Part shown: positions 1-7,246 of the stretch, one piece after another
Numbering within the stretch: the first letter of the stretch is position 1
Layout of the letters: each line of letters starts with the position of its first letter
DNA from: Salicibibacter cibi
GTDB lineage: Bacteria > Bacillota > Bacilli > Bacillales > Marinococcaceae
Assembly (NCBI RefSeq): GCF_016495865.1
Contig: NZ_CP054706.1
Span: 3,472,001-3,536,000 of the forward strand
Direction of reading: 5' to 3'
DNA length: 64,000 nt
Notes under the pieces: generated by a model
What the model was told of the DNA's origin: nothing
The model's input: the letters and a program-made list of their open reading frames with translations, nothing else
The model's database searches: none
Made by a program: the position numbers and the translations under genes

Positions 1-90
1 TGAAGAAAGAATGAATTATGATAAAGTTAGCTATGTTTTTAAAAAATCATTGATTTAGTAACGGAGAGAGCAGAAAGGGATGTGGCGGTG

Positions 91-1089
91 ATGAAAGCAG
101 GCAAACTAACAAAAGGAGATAAAGTGGGAATCATATCCCCTTCCACCCCGGCACCGGTAAAGTTTCCCAAGCGTTTTAAAAGGGGCAAAGCGTATTTGGA
201 AAGCATGGGGTTAGATTTGGTTGAGGGTTGTTGTACAAATAAAGAACAGAGTTATCGGTCATCTACTATTCGTGATCGGGCAGAAGAAATAAACGAATTT
301 ATAAGAAATCCGGAGATTAAAGCTATTATCAGTACGATTGGGGGGATGAATTCGAACTCTTTATTGCCTTACATCGATTATCAAACCTTGGAAAAGCACC
401 CAAAAATTATGATGGGTTACAGCGATATCACAGCATTACTTTTGGGAATTTACAAAAAAACTGGTCTGCACACGTTCTATGGTCCTGCTGTTGTTCCCTC
501 TTTTGGAGAATATCCAGAAATGCTTAAATCAGGTGCAGACTATGTAAAAAATGAACTATTTGCCGAAAAAAAAGCTCCCTATACACTTGAAATACCTGAT
601 AAATGGACAGAAGAACTTATCGATTGGCATTCACAAGACAGGGCAAAAACGATGGTTACTAATGAAGGGTGGAAATGTGTCAGAAGTGGCAAAGCAAGCG
701 GAAAACTAATCGGCGGCAATTTGAACGTCATGTTTGGCTTTATAGGTACGGCGTATTTTCCGGATCTGAAGAATGCTATTCTTTTTATCGAAGATTCTTT
801 TAAAGACATGGCAACAGAAGAACGGTTGTTTTCCATGTTAAAACTTCACGGTGTTTTTGACCAAATCCAAGGGTTGATTATAGGCAAACATGAACATTTT
901 GACGATCTTGGGTCTCCTTTCACGCAAGAAGACCTTTTACTTGAGGTCATCGGTGATCGAAGCTTCCCAATTCTGGCAAATGTTGATATCGGCCATACCT
1001 TTCCTTCTCATGTGTTTCCGATTGGAATTAAGGTGGAGTTAGACGCAGATAATGGGGACATTGTTTTTGCTGAGAAGGGTGTTCATTAG
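91..1089 (+). CDS. S66 family LD-carboxypeptidase (MccF-like)
   Basis: Serine peptidase of the S66 family. Members cleave L,D-peptide bonds in murein tripeptides or, like MccF, inactivate microcin C-type aminoacyl nucleotides. The 332-residue length fits. The likely triad is visible: Ser111 in GYSDIT (nucleophile elbow), Glu234 in FIEDS and His302 in GHTFPS. There is no signal peptide, so it is probably cytoplasmic. I chose the ATG 10 bases after AAAGGGA; an in-frame GTG nine bases upstream lies almost on that site. A second S66 paralogue starts at 11227. MccF-like self-immunity or antibiotic-detoxifying function is an inference from the neighbouring resistance-type genes; murein recycling is the alternative. 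Confidence 0.88.
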   Translation: MKAGKLTKGDKVGIISPSTPAPVKFPKRFKRGKAYLESMGLDLVEGCCTNKEQSYRSSTIRDRAEEINEFIRNPEIKAIISTIGGMNSNSLLPYIDYQTLEKHPKIMMGYSDITALLLGIYKKTGLHTFYGPAVVPSFGEYPEMLKSGADYVKNELFAEKKAPYTLEIPDKWTEELIDWHSQDRAKTMVTNEGWKCVRSGKASGKLIGGNLNVMFGFIGTAYFPDLKNAILFIEDSFKDMATEERLFSMLKLHGVFDQIQGLIIGKHEHFDDLGSPFTQEDLLLEVIGDRSFPILANVDIGHTFPSHVFPIGIKVELDADNGDIVFAEKGVH

Positions 1090-1233
1090 GGATTCGTTCT
1101 TTGGCATTTATGTAAAGAATGTTTCTCGCATCTTTTTTTCAAATGGTCAAAATATCCCCCTTTATAAATACAGCATTTTCATTTATCCTTAAGGTGCTAT
1201 ACCCTTTTTGGGATTATAGTCTTCTCTTGGTAT

Positions 1234-1265
1234 AAGCTCACCTTTTTTATGAAAGAGGTGAGCTT
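1234..1265. other. perfect 10-bp inverted repeat in intergenic region
   Basis: AAGCTCACCT and AGGTGAGCTT are separated by 12 bases, in the 260-bp gap between the S66 gene and the GNAT gene. The right arm is followed only by GATTT, so as a terminator for the upstream gene it would be weak. It could instead be a leader hairpin of the downstream GNAT-AAC(3) pair. No other feature is seen in the gap. Confidence 0.5.
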
Positions 1266-1349
1266 GATTTAAATGACACGATACCAGTAGGTGATCGAGA
1301 TTATATTTACAATTTTTGGGGATATTGAAGATCTTAGGGGACATTACTG

Positions 1350-1796
1350 ATGGAAATTAGAGTAGCAACTGCAAAGGACGTAAGTGCATTAGCCGAGCTG
1401 ATGAAGCATTTAGGTTATCCAACGACTACCGAGGAAATGACTTTAAGATTCAGCCATATAGAATCACACCCTGACTATCACACTTTGGTCGCCCTATATA
1501 ATGATAAAATCGTGGGGATGACCGGTTTAACTAAAAGCTTTTTTTATGAATTGGATGGCATGTATGTTCGAATAGCAGCCATGGTTGTAGATCCCGATTA
1601 TCAAAAACTTGGAATAGGAAAAGAACTCATTAAAGTAGCAGAAAAATGGGCGAACAATATAGGAGCTAATGTGCTTGCATTAAATAGCGGGGATCGGCCA
1701 GAGAGGTCAAATGCACACAAATTTTATAAGAACATGGGATTTGAAGACAAGAGTACCGGATTTAAAACCTTTTATAGTACAATTGTCAAACGATAA
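1350..1796 (+). CDS. GNAT family N-acetyltransferase
   Basis: Acetyl-CoA-dependent acetyltransferase of 148 residues, a single GNAT domain. The acetyl-CoA pyrophosphate loop is QKLGIG at residues 85-90, following the beta-4 strand IAAMVVDP. The C-terminal part has the usual N(A)HKFYKNMGF motif. The start follows a GGGG ribosome site at about 11 bases. It ends 14 bases before an AAC(3)-type gene, so the two are probably cotranscribed. The substrate is unknown; by context it may modify a small amine or antibiotic. Confidence 0.85.
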   Translation: MEIRVATAKDVSALAELMKHLGYPTTTEEMTLRFSHIESHPDYHTLVALYNDKIVGMTGLTKSFFYELDGMYVRIAAMVVDPDYQKLGIGKELIKVAEKWANNIGANVLALNSGDRPERSNAHKFYKNMGFEDKSTGFKTFYSTIVKR

Positions 1797-1810
1797 GGAG
1801 ACAGGCCCTC

Positions 1811-2605
1811 ATGACTCAATCACAACTAATTCAACAATCTAAGGCACCACAGACACGTACTTCGCTTGCAAATGACTTAAGAAAGCTAGGCTTAGGCGAA
1901 GGCATGGTCGTTATTGTGCATTCTTCGATGAAATCGTTAGGTTGGGTCTGCGGTGGACCAGTTGCTGTCATTCAAGCTTTACAAGATGTGATCAGTTCAA
2001 AAGGTACGATTATCATGCCGGCACACAGTGCTGATGTATCAGACCCAAGAGAATGGGGCAACCCGGCAATTCCGGAAGAATGGGTCACCGAAGTGATGAA
2101 TGAATTGCCGCCATTTGATCCCGATGTAATACCAACCGTAGCAATGGGGACCATTGCAGAGTCATTTCGCACATACCCGGACGTGAAACGCAGCTATCAT
2201 CCTGTACACTCTTTTTCAGTGTGGGGGATGAACCGCGACGAAATTGCAAGGAATCATTCATTAGATCATGGCCTGGGTAATCAATCGCCGCTTGGTTTTA
2301 TATACCGTAATAGTGGCTACGTGTTGATGCTTGGCACGGATTATGAAACGAACACATCCATGCATTACGGAGAGCATAAAGCTGTAGGAATAAAAGAAGT
2401 TAAAAAGATGAGCCCAATTCTTGAGAACGATCAAAAGGTATGGAAAGAATATACGGAGCTTGATTATGATGAGGAAAAGTTTCCGGCAGTCGGTGAGCAG
2501 TTTGAACAGGATAATGGGCTGAAGAAGGGTTACGTTGGGCATGCTTACTCAAAGCTGATTTACCAACCTGATTTAGTTAACTTCACCGGGAAAAATATAA
2601 AATAA
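1811..2605 (+). CDS. aminoglycoside N(3)-acetyltransferase family protein
   Basis: Member of the AAC(3) antibiotic acetyltransferase family, which transfers acetyl from acetyl-CoA to the 3-amino group of 2-deoxystreptamine aminoglycosides. Family signatures are present: VIVHSSMKSLGWVCGG at residues 34-49 and IMPAHSADVSDPREW near residue 70. The 264-residue length is standard. An AAGGAGAC site precedes the ATG by nine bases. It is the second gene of a pair with a GNAT. Chromosomal Bacillus homologues such as YokD have this fold without always giving clinical resistance, so real aminoglycoside activity is not certain. Confidence 0.88.
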   Translation: MTQSQLIQQSKAPQTRTSLANDLRKLGLGEGMVVIVHSSMKSLGWVCGGPVAVIQALQDVISSKGTIIMPAHSADVSDPREWGNPAIPEEWVTEVMNELPPFDPDVIPTVAMGTIAESFRTYPDVKRSYHPVHSFSVWGMNRDEIARNHSLDHGLGNQSPLGFIYRNSGYVLMLGTDYETNTSMHYGEHKAVGIKEVKKMSPILENDQKVWKEYTELDYDEEKFPAVGEQFEQDNGLKKGYVGHAYSKLIYQPDLVNFTGKNIK

Positions 2606-2666
2606 TCTTATGTTGGGTCAACACTAAAATCAATGGTTGATATTCGTGATTAAATATGGTAACACC

Positions 2667-2834
2667 ACTAGCGAGCGAAGGAAAAACACGTAGACTCCTG
2701 TCGGAAAGCACAGGGCGAAGACCCCGCAGCGCCGGTTTTGCGCGAGGATGCTTGACCGTTCGTCCACGGAAAACGAAGCCATGGAAGCGCCATCCCGGCT
2801 TCAGCTGATAGCTGCAAATTGTTCAGCAATCCCT
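2667..2834 (+). repeat. MITE-like repeat, copy A (hybrid/truncated)
   Basis: The right half, from about 2721, matches the right half of the complete copies at 37439, 46561 and 53357, including GCAGCGCCGGTTTTGCGCG, the GCTTGACCGTTCGTC block and the end GTTCAGCAATCCCT. The left part is different: it begins CACTAGCGAGCGAAGGAAAAACACG, related to a short fragment at 11293. No target duplication can be seen. It appears to be a recombinant or a second family sharing the same right end. Confidence 0.75.
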
Positions 2835-2844
2835 ATTTAAATAC

Positions 2845-2879
2845 AAAAACGATCCCCTGATTAAAGACAAGGGATCGTT
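2845..2879 (-). terminator. Rho-independent terminator of the Cys/His-rich gene
   Basis: On the minus strand the stem AACGATCCC / GGGATCGTT encloses a 14-base loop and is followed by TTTTTG. It lies 25 bases past the stop of the small Cys/His-rich gene. Confidence 0.8.
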
Positions 2880-2904
2880 GAAGGAGGACAACGAAGGGTT
2901 ACAA

Positions 2905-3102
2905 TTAGTCACAATCAACATAAAACTTGACTGTGCACTCTTTCTCGCGCTTGCACTCGTCTTTTTTCTCACATCCACAGTGATCGTGGCATTTATTACA
3001 CCCGCAATGGTCATGTTTCTTTTTGACAGGTTCGCATTTACATTTATAACGATCACCATCAAAGTTAGCGCCAAAGACGAGTTCGTCCCACTTATTAAAC
3101 AT
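2905..3102 (-). CDS. small Cys/His-rich protein, possibly a spore surface component
   Basis: A 65-residue protein I cannot assign to a family. Its centre, about residues 19-55, is dense in Cys, His and Lys, with two near-identical HDHCGC segments separated by NKC and further CEKK and CKREKEC motifs. This spacing would suit metal binding or disulfide cross-linking. It has a proper AAAGGGGG ribosome site nine bases before the ATG and its own terminator, so it looks like a real single-gene unit. A CATAAAGTA element upstream resembles SigK/SigE -10 boxes. A spore coat or exosporium role is therefore plausible but inferred. Confidence 0.7.
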   Translation of the reverse strand: MFNKWDELVFGANFDGDRYKCKCEPVKKKHDHCGCNKCHDHCGCEKKDECKREKECTVKFYVDCD

Positions 3103-3135
3103 TTAGTATACCCCCTTTCTTTATGAGGTATACAA

Positions 3136-3164
3136 TACTTTATGTAGGAATGAAAAATGCTTGT
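3136..3164 (-). promoter_or_regulatory. possible SigE/SigK-type promoter
   Basis: On the minus strand CATAAAGTA matches the CATANNNTA -10 box of mother-cell sigma factors, with an AC dinucleotide 18 bases upstream as a possible -35. It is 34 bases ahead of the Cys/His-rich gene start. The -35 is too weak a signal to be sure. The rest of 3165-3399 holds nothing recognisable. Confidence 0.4.
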
Positions 3165-3399
3165 AATGCATGTACCTACTTGTACAAAAAAACAAACGTT
3201 CAACCAAAAATTATCTGCTAAATATTAGGGACAGGAAGCCTTTAATAAAATAGCAGTGGTTACACACACGAATAGGGATTCCTTTAATTAACGCGGGCTC
3301 CGGCTCGTATTTTGTTTGGAAAGTGTCTTTTCTTTTTTCTCGACGATCCTTTGAAGAAAATACCCTTTTATAAACATCGCAGCTTTATTGCATCCCAAA

Positions 3400-4593
3400 T
3401 TATTTTTCTTCACCAATCTTACGAAAAGTAATGAACCACAAGCCCATACACGCGAGCAAGAAACCTGCCGAGATCAAATACACCAAACGAATACCGGTAT
3501 TTTCAGCAATAATTCCCACCGTTAACGCGCCGATGCCGAACGCTAATGTTGTTACTGCTTCATTAACAGCATAAACGTACGGTAATTTTTCTCCGGAAAT
3601 TTTCTGTTGCAAAATGGTGTGCATGCCGACCCCTCGTAGCTGCTGGGAGACCCCAACACCTACAGACAGCAAAAGGGCAAGCAAAGGCAGTGTAATTAAT
3701 GCATACGTGCCTGTAACAAGTGCCGATCCTAGAAAACCAATTAGCACAATTCGTCTGAGCTGACGCCGAAAAAGGTGCTCCCGTGCATAAACGATAACCC
3801 CTGTCATAATCAGGCCAAGAAAAAAGCTAGCATTGATCCATCCCCACCAGACCTCGGAAACACCAAGTGCTTCCTCAACAAAAATATAGACAATCGCCGC
3901 AATCCATACGACACCTACCGCTGCATCCATGAATGAAACGGCAATGAAATTGCGAAGCCAAGAAAATCGTCGTACTTCTTTCCATCCCATGAGCATTTCT
4001 TCAAAGGGTGAGCTTTTTCGGGGCTGATCCTTGAGCACAGAAGCTTCTTGTCTAATCGTCCAAAACACGGATGTTGCAATAACGTACAAGGTGAAAACCA
4101 CGATCAATAAGGGTTCCGCACCGAATATAGCAAGAAATACGCCACCTAACGCCCAGCAGCCGAACTCAATCGTTCGGTAGACGATGGCCGCTGTGCTGTT
4201 CGCTTTGACAAGTGCTTCTTCCTGCACAAACCGGGGAATTAATGCATCACTTGCAGGATCGGAACATCCATCAAGAAAAGCGAGAAGACTCATGAGGATG
4301 AATATCAAGGACAGCTCTCCATAAAAAGCAACCAAGATTAACAGGATAAAGAATGCCGACTTGAAACTTTGTGCGTATAAAAGAATCATTGGCAACGGGA
4401 AGCGTTGAAAAAACACGGGAACGACTAGACCCGAAATAAACCTTGTAAACGTGATCGTCACAGGTACGAGACTCATAAGAATTGGCGAATGACTGGCTTC
4501 ATATATCATCTGCATTAAACAGACGATATAGAGCACCATACCTGCACCGTTAAACGCTTGGCCTGTCACAAGGCGGATGAACGTACTGTGCAT
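3400..4593 (-). CDS. MFS transporter (drug-efflux-like)
   Basis: Major facilitator superfamily permease of 397 residues with about twelve hydrophobic segments. It has typical MFS features such as VFFQRFP after helix 2 and a long cytoplasmic loop near residue 195 (QEASVLKDQPRKSS) between the two six-helix halves. The substrate is not visible; the drug-antiporter branch is likely. The second in-frame ATG was chosen because GAGAGAGG stands eight bases before it, while the first ATG overlaps that site. The ribosome site lies inside a 13-bp hairpin preceded by an AUG-UAA mini-ORF, suggesting translational attenuation. aadK lies just upstream on the same strand. Confidence 0.88.
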   Translation of the reverse strand: MHSTFIRLVTGQAFNGAGMVLYIVCLMQMIYEASHSPILMSLVPVTITFTRFISGLVVPVFFQRFPLPMILLYAQSFKSAFFILLILVAFYGELSLIFILMSLLAFLDGCSDPASDALIPRFVQEEALVKANSTAAIVYRTIEFGCWALGGVFLAIFGAEPLLIVVFTLYVIATSVFWTIRQEASVLKDQPRKSSPFEEMLMGWKEVRRFSWLRNFIAVSFMDAAVGVVWIAAIVYIFVEEALGVSEVWWGWINASFFLGLIMTGVIVYAREHLFRRQLRRIVLIGFLGSALVTGTYALITLPLLALLLSVGVGVSQQLRGVGMHTILQQKISGEKLPYVYAVNEAVTTLAFGIGALTVGIIAENTGIRLVYLISAGFLLACMGLWFITFRKIGEEK

Positions 4594-4599
4594 ATATAA

Positions 4600-4669
4600 C
4601 ATCCTCTCTCTATATTCAATTTTCTGTTGTGTTAGAGAGAGGATGATTTACATATGTGTGATCGCTCCT
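4600..4669 (-). promoter_or_regulatory. RBS-sequestering leader hairpin with AUG-stop mini-ORF
   Basis: In the mRNA, CATCCTCTCTCTA (4645 to 4633) pairs perfectly with TAGAGAGAGGATG (4612 to 4600), hiding the ribosome site of the MFS gene. Three bases before the 5' arm is ATGTAA (4653 to 4648), a start codon followed at once by a stop, preceded at 11 bases by AGGAG. A ribosome held on the mini-ORF would cover the 5' arm and free the MFS site. Confidence 0.6.
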
Positions 4670-4775
4670 ATTGATTCATTAATAATAGCAATAATTTTTC
4701 AATCAACAAACCTTTAACTGCGAAATACACAGCTCGTTTTCCACCAACGGTTATTTCACAATTATGAAGCTGTGA

Positions 4776-5645
4776 CTAATAAATCTCCGATGTGTTAGAA
4801 GGGAGATTTCTAACATGCTTTAAATAGCGAATAACATGTTGTGCCTCTTCGTGTGGGCACTCAAAATGGAACGCATCTGCAACGATTTTTGCATTCTTCT
4901 GAAATATTTCTTCCATTGTGAACAACGCTTCCCAAATCCCTTCATACCGGCCATCTGCATACGTAAGAAGGAGCGCTTGCCAATCTTCTTCCGTTAGAAA
5001 CCTTTCTAAATACTTACCGGATTTCCCGATACTAACAGAAAAATTTGTTTCTAATCCGACTCGCCATTCCAGCATTTTTATTAACATTGTCCTAACAATG
5101 TTCAGATGCTCATGTGCATAAAGAATTTCTCTGCGCCACAAACCTTTTGCTACATACGTGGTCACCCACCAAAATTCATTGCAACAATTAGCAAAAAACT
5201 CCGCAGAAGGACGATTCACCCAGTATCCTTCATCCGTTGGTGGTGGAATGTTCGGTAGATTATTATCCTTATCGAGCAAAATAATGGTTAGTTTGTCTTC
5301 AGTACAATAACTGTCTTTTTCTTCAATCGGCACCAGAATCAAATCAATACGGTTTCCATCTTCAAATAACATCAGATAAGAGTACCTTCCGCCTAATTCA
5401 GCTGGAAACATTGCCATATCCTCTGGTGTTTGCATCATGATTCTTTCCCCAAACACATCAATCCAACTAGGATCATTCAAAAACGAATGAACATCCGTAA
5501 CAAGGTAAACAATATCATAATCTTGAAATGGATCCCTTGGTGCATCCGGATTCGCTCGGGAACCATTCATTCCTACAGCGCGAATTCGTTCATCACCTTG
5601 CGCCACGTTTAAAATCATTTGCATCATTTGTTTTTCAGAACGCAT
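4776..5645 (-). CDS. aadK: aminoglycoside 6-adenylyltransferase (AadK/ANT(6) type)
   Basis: Transfers AMP from ATP to the 6-hydroxyl of streptomycin. The nucleotidyltransferase signature lies near residues 23-42: GMNGSRANPDAP followed by DYDIVYLV, giving the G-S and D-x-D metal ligands. The 289-residue length matches chromosomal AadK of Bacillus (about 284) and ANT(6). The start ATG lies eight bases after AAGGGG; a GTG nine bases upstream overlaps the site. It is followed by the MFS gene after about 180 bases. ANT(6)-type identity is firm at family level; resistance strength cannot be judged. Confidence 0.9.
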   Translation of the reverse strand: MRSEKQMMQMILNVAQGDERIRAVGMNGSRANPDAPRDPFQDYDIVYLVTDVHSFLNDPSWIDVFGERIMMQTPEDMAMFPAELGGRYSYLMLFEDGNRIDLILVPIEEKDSYCTEDKLTIILLDKDNNLPNIPPPTDEGYWVNRPSAEFFANCCNEFWWVTTYVAKGLWRREILYAHEHLNIVRTMLIKMLEWRVGLETNFSVSIGKSGKYLERFLTEEDWQALLLTYADGRYEGIWEALFTMEEIFQKNAKIVADAFHFECPHEEAQHVIRYLKHVRNLPSNTSEIY

Positions 5646-5769
5646 CTTGGTCACCCCTTATATTCAGCAATATGTCTATTCAGGCATAATCCCTTTTATT
5701 TCGAATCAGCTCATAACTTCATCAAACGATTTTTCCTGATCAATATTCATTGAAAATGGTATCATATAA

Positions 5770-5905
5770 TTATTCGGGTCTAAGCTCACGAGGATTCCAA
5801 GGGCGATCAATAGGCCCTTCTATAATCTCTGCATTGGTTTCACGGGCTTTATAAAAAATAAATCAACATTGTCCACGATCAAGTTTACAGTGATGCCCTG
5901 CCCTT
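5770..5905 (-). pseudogene. VOC/glyoxalase-family gene fragment
   Basis: Translating the minus strand gives ITVNLIVDNVDLFF and then, one frame over, FYKARETNAEIIEGPIDRPW followed by NPREL and a stop. This is the C-terminal half of a glyoxalase/bleomycin-resistance protein. It lacks an N-terminus, has a frameshift in a TTTTTT run, and stops before the usual PDGY end. It abuts an N-terminal GNAT fragment. Positions 5646-5769 hold nothing else recognisable. Confidence 0.65.
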
Positions 5906-5909
5906 TTTT

Positions 5910-6038
5910 TTAGAAATAAAGCAAATAATAATTTCGGCAACATAGTTGACATTTGCCGAATTGCCGACCGCCCCACCATTCATTTATTAACGACGATAAT
6001 ACATCGTAATCTGAACTGTTCACTGTTCGAATCTCCAT
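5910..6038 (-). pseudogene. 5' fragment of a GNAT acetyltransferase gene
   Basis: A GGAGG site and ATG are followed by [20 protein letters not shown] and WWGGRQF. The reading frame must then shift to continue as [15 protein letters not shown]. Together this is the N-terminus of GNATs of the INEWWGGR...MLPKLFF type. The rest of the gene is absent and the remnant runs into the VOC fragment, so a deletion has fused the two wrecks. Confidence 0.65.
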
Positions 6039-6079
6039 CGTTCATCCTCCAATATTAAAGCAAGTTCTAACATGCCAAA

Positions 6080-6502
6080 TTAAACATAAAACTCCATATG
6101 TGACTTTTCCTGTTTATAATAATCCAGTCTATCTTGCAAAGTCCCGGTATGAAACTCAAATTTATGACCATCAGGATCCGTGAAATAAATAGACTTCTTG
6201 TCCTTCTCGCTCCTGGGACGACCAGTTAAGATATTTACGCCCAATTTCTCTAATTTGTTATAAATACAATCAAATTCAGTCGCTTCAATGGTAAAAGCAA
6301 CATGCGTGTATGATTGATTTATGTCATTGCGAGGAATATCTTCTTCTACATTAAGCGCCAACCACATCCCATTCAAATCAAAATAAGCGGTGCTGCTTCC
6401 TTTAACCAATAATTTAGCTTCAAATACATCCTGGTAAAACTCAATGGATTTTTCCAAATTTGAAACAGAAAATAAAAAATGATTAAGTCCCTTTATAAAC
6501 AC
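6080..6502 (-). CDS. fosB: fosfomycin-resistance metallothiol transferase FosB
   Basis: Opens the fosfomycin epoxide by adding a thiol, in Bacilli bacillithiol, with a divalent metal. The 140-residue protein is a VOC-fold enzyme. Expected ligands are visible: His8 in GLNHFLF, a His in SYTHVAF near residue 67, and Glu in KFEFHTG near residue 116. The C-terminal TGTLQDRLDYYKQEK block is typical of FosB. The start is GTG with AGGTG six bases upstream; upstream in-frame codons belong to unrelated remnant sequence. It stands alone on the minus strand, next to decayed VOC and methyltransferase pieces. Confidence 0.92.
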   Translation of the reverse strand: MFIKGLNHFLFSVSNLEKSIEFYQDVFEAKLLVKGSSTAYFDLNGMWLALNVEEDIPRNDINQSYTHVAFTIEATEFDCIYNKLEKLGVNILTGRPRSEKDKKSIYFTDPDGHKFEFHTGTLQDRLDYYKQEKSHMEFYV

Positions 6503-6539
6503 TATATTCACCTCGAAATAACTTTTAAAAGTCTCGCTG

Positions 6540-6597
6540 CTAATCGTACTTATATCCCCCAAAAAGAGCATGGCCTGCTTTTGCTCACCATGCATCC
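6540..6597 (-). pseudogene. duplicate 3' end of the methyltransferase gene
   Basis: The minus strand reads DAW-stop-AKAGHALFGGYKYD-stop, nearly identical to the C-terminus DAWWVKAGHALFGGYKYE of the methyltransferase ending at 7447. Around 60 bases are shared with 7443-7503. One Trp or Val codon has become a stop. It is a truncated duplicate between a G10 tract and fosB. Confidence 0.75.
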
Positions 6598-6621
6598 GAG
6601 GACATCGAATGTTCAAAAAAA

Positions 6622-6631
6622 GGGGGGGGGG
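6622..6631. repeat. A7-G10 homopolymer tract
   Basis: Seven A followed by ten G, next to the methyltransferase remnant upstream of fosB. Such a tract would be prone to slippage in replication or sequencing. No intact reading frame clearly depends on it. Confidence 0.85.
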
Positions 6632-6785
6632 CACAAAAAAATCCTTTCTACTGGAAAGACGGGTGATAACTTGCCCAAATCCAATATCAAGGACCCTAAC
6701 TTATGGACAAGCATACCCTATTTTCTTCATTTGGTAAATGGATCAAACCGATCCTTTGCTTTTCCTTATTTTTCCTGTATCCCAA

Positions 6786-6814
6786 TTGACTTGGACGAAC
6801 AAAAGGTATATAAT
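6786..6814 (+). promoter_or_regulatory. near-consensus SigA promoter
   Basis: TTGACT, a 17-base spacer and TATAAT. Predicted transcription starts near 6821, only about 60 bases before an intrinsic terminator on the same strand, with no credible open frame between. Confidence 0.8.
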
Positions 6815-6820
6815 GATAAC

Positions 6821-6914
6821 AGAAATAAAGTTGGTTGGTTACCAACGGACATTTGCTAATAGCGAAAAACACCTTGTATGAGTGATAAGACCCCCCATGG
6901 TCTTATCACTTTTT
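6821..6914 (+). ncRNA. candidate small RNA of about 95 nt
   Basis: The unit is defined by the strong promoter just upstream and a terminator hairpin GTGATAAGACC / GGTCTTATCAC followed by TTTTTA. A small 5' hairpin GTTGG-TTA-CCAAC is also present. The terminator loop is CCCCAT, C-rich and single-stranded, as in Gram-positive regulatory RNAs that pair with G-rich ribosome sites. I know no named family that matches. Both ends are inferred. Confidence 0.55.
6882..6914 (+). terminator. Rho-independent terminator, CCCCAT loop
   Basis: An 11-bp perfect stem with loop CCCCAT followed by TTTTTA. It ends the candidate small RNA. Confidence 0.8.
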
Positions 6915-6950
6915 ATGTATATTTCCTTGTTTTATACGTAATAATAAAAA

Positions 6951-7158
6951 AAGACCGCACACATCATCCCAAACCCCAGATTGAGCCATCGTCTTCTTAC
7001 ATCAGTTCCCCCATGAACTGATCATCGTAAGAAATGGGAAAATGTTTGCGGCTTTCTTTCACTTAGTCTTTACTGCAAAGCAGTAAAAGGAAGTGAACTG
7101 CTCGAAAAGCTAAGTCAGTGATTTTCCACTGCTTGGCTCTTCGCATTTTTGTTTTTTG
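6951..7158. ncRNA. candidate structured RNA, strand uncertain
   Basis: Four nested or serial helices occur. An outer helix pairs CCGCA, ACAT and TCCCA (6955-6970) with TGGGA, ATGT and TGCGG (7034-7051). An inner hairpin has TTCTTAC / GTAAGAA and TCAGTTC / GAACTGA around a CCCCAT loop. A third has TTCACTT / AAGTGAA enclosing TTTACTGC / GCAGTAAA. The last is a long stem from CGAAAAGC (7103) to TTCG (7143) followed by a T-rich run, an intrinsic terminator for the plus strand. Read on the minus strand, the outer helix is followed by TCTTTTTTT. No known RNA family was recognised. Confidence 0.5.
7103..7158 (+). terminator. strong intrinsic terminator
   Basis: A stem of about 16 pairs with few mismatches, CGAAaAGCtAAGtCAGTG against CACTGCTTgGCTcTTCG, followed by ATTTTTGTTTTTT. 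Confidence 0.75.
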
Positions 7159-7246
7159 ATGCAGTTTTTCAACTCTGCTGGTTTTTTAGGACAATCTCTA
7201 ATAGCGTTCACCTCCTCCCCCTCAATTAAGAGAGGATGGGGTGACG

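Noticed and set aside
2823..3203. 126-residue minus frame over the Cys/His-rich gene
   Set aside because: It is in another frame, runs through terminator and promoter, and lacks a ribosome site.
6503..6634. N-terminal extension of fosB
   Set aside because: The extension is the methyltransferase remnant in a wrong frame; GTG at 6502 has a good site and matches FosB length.
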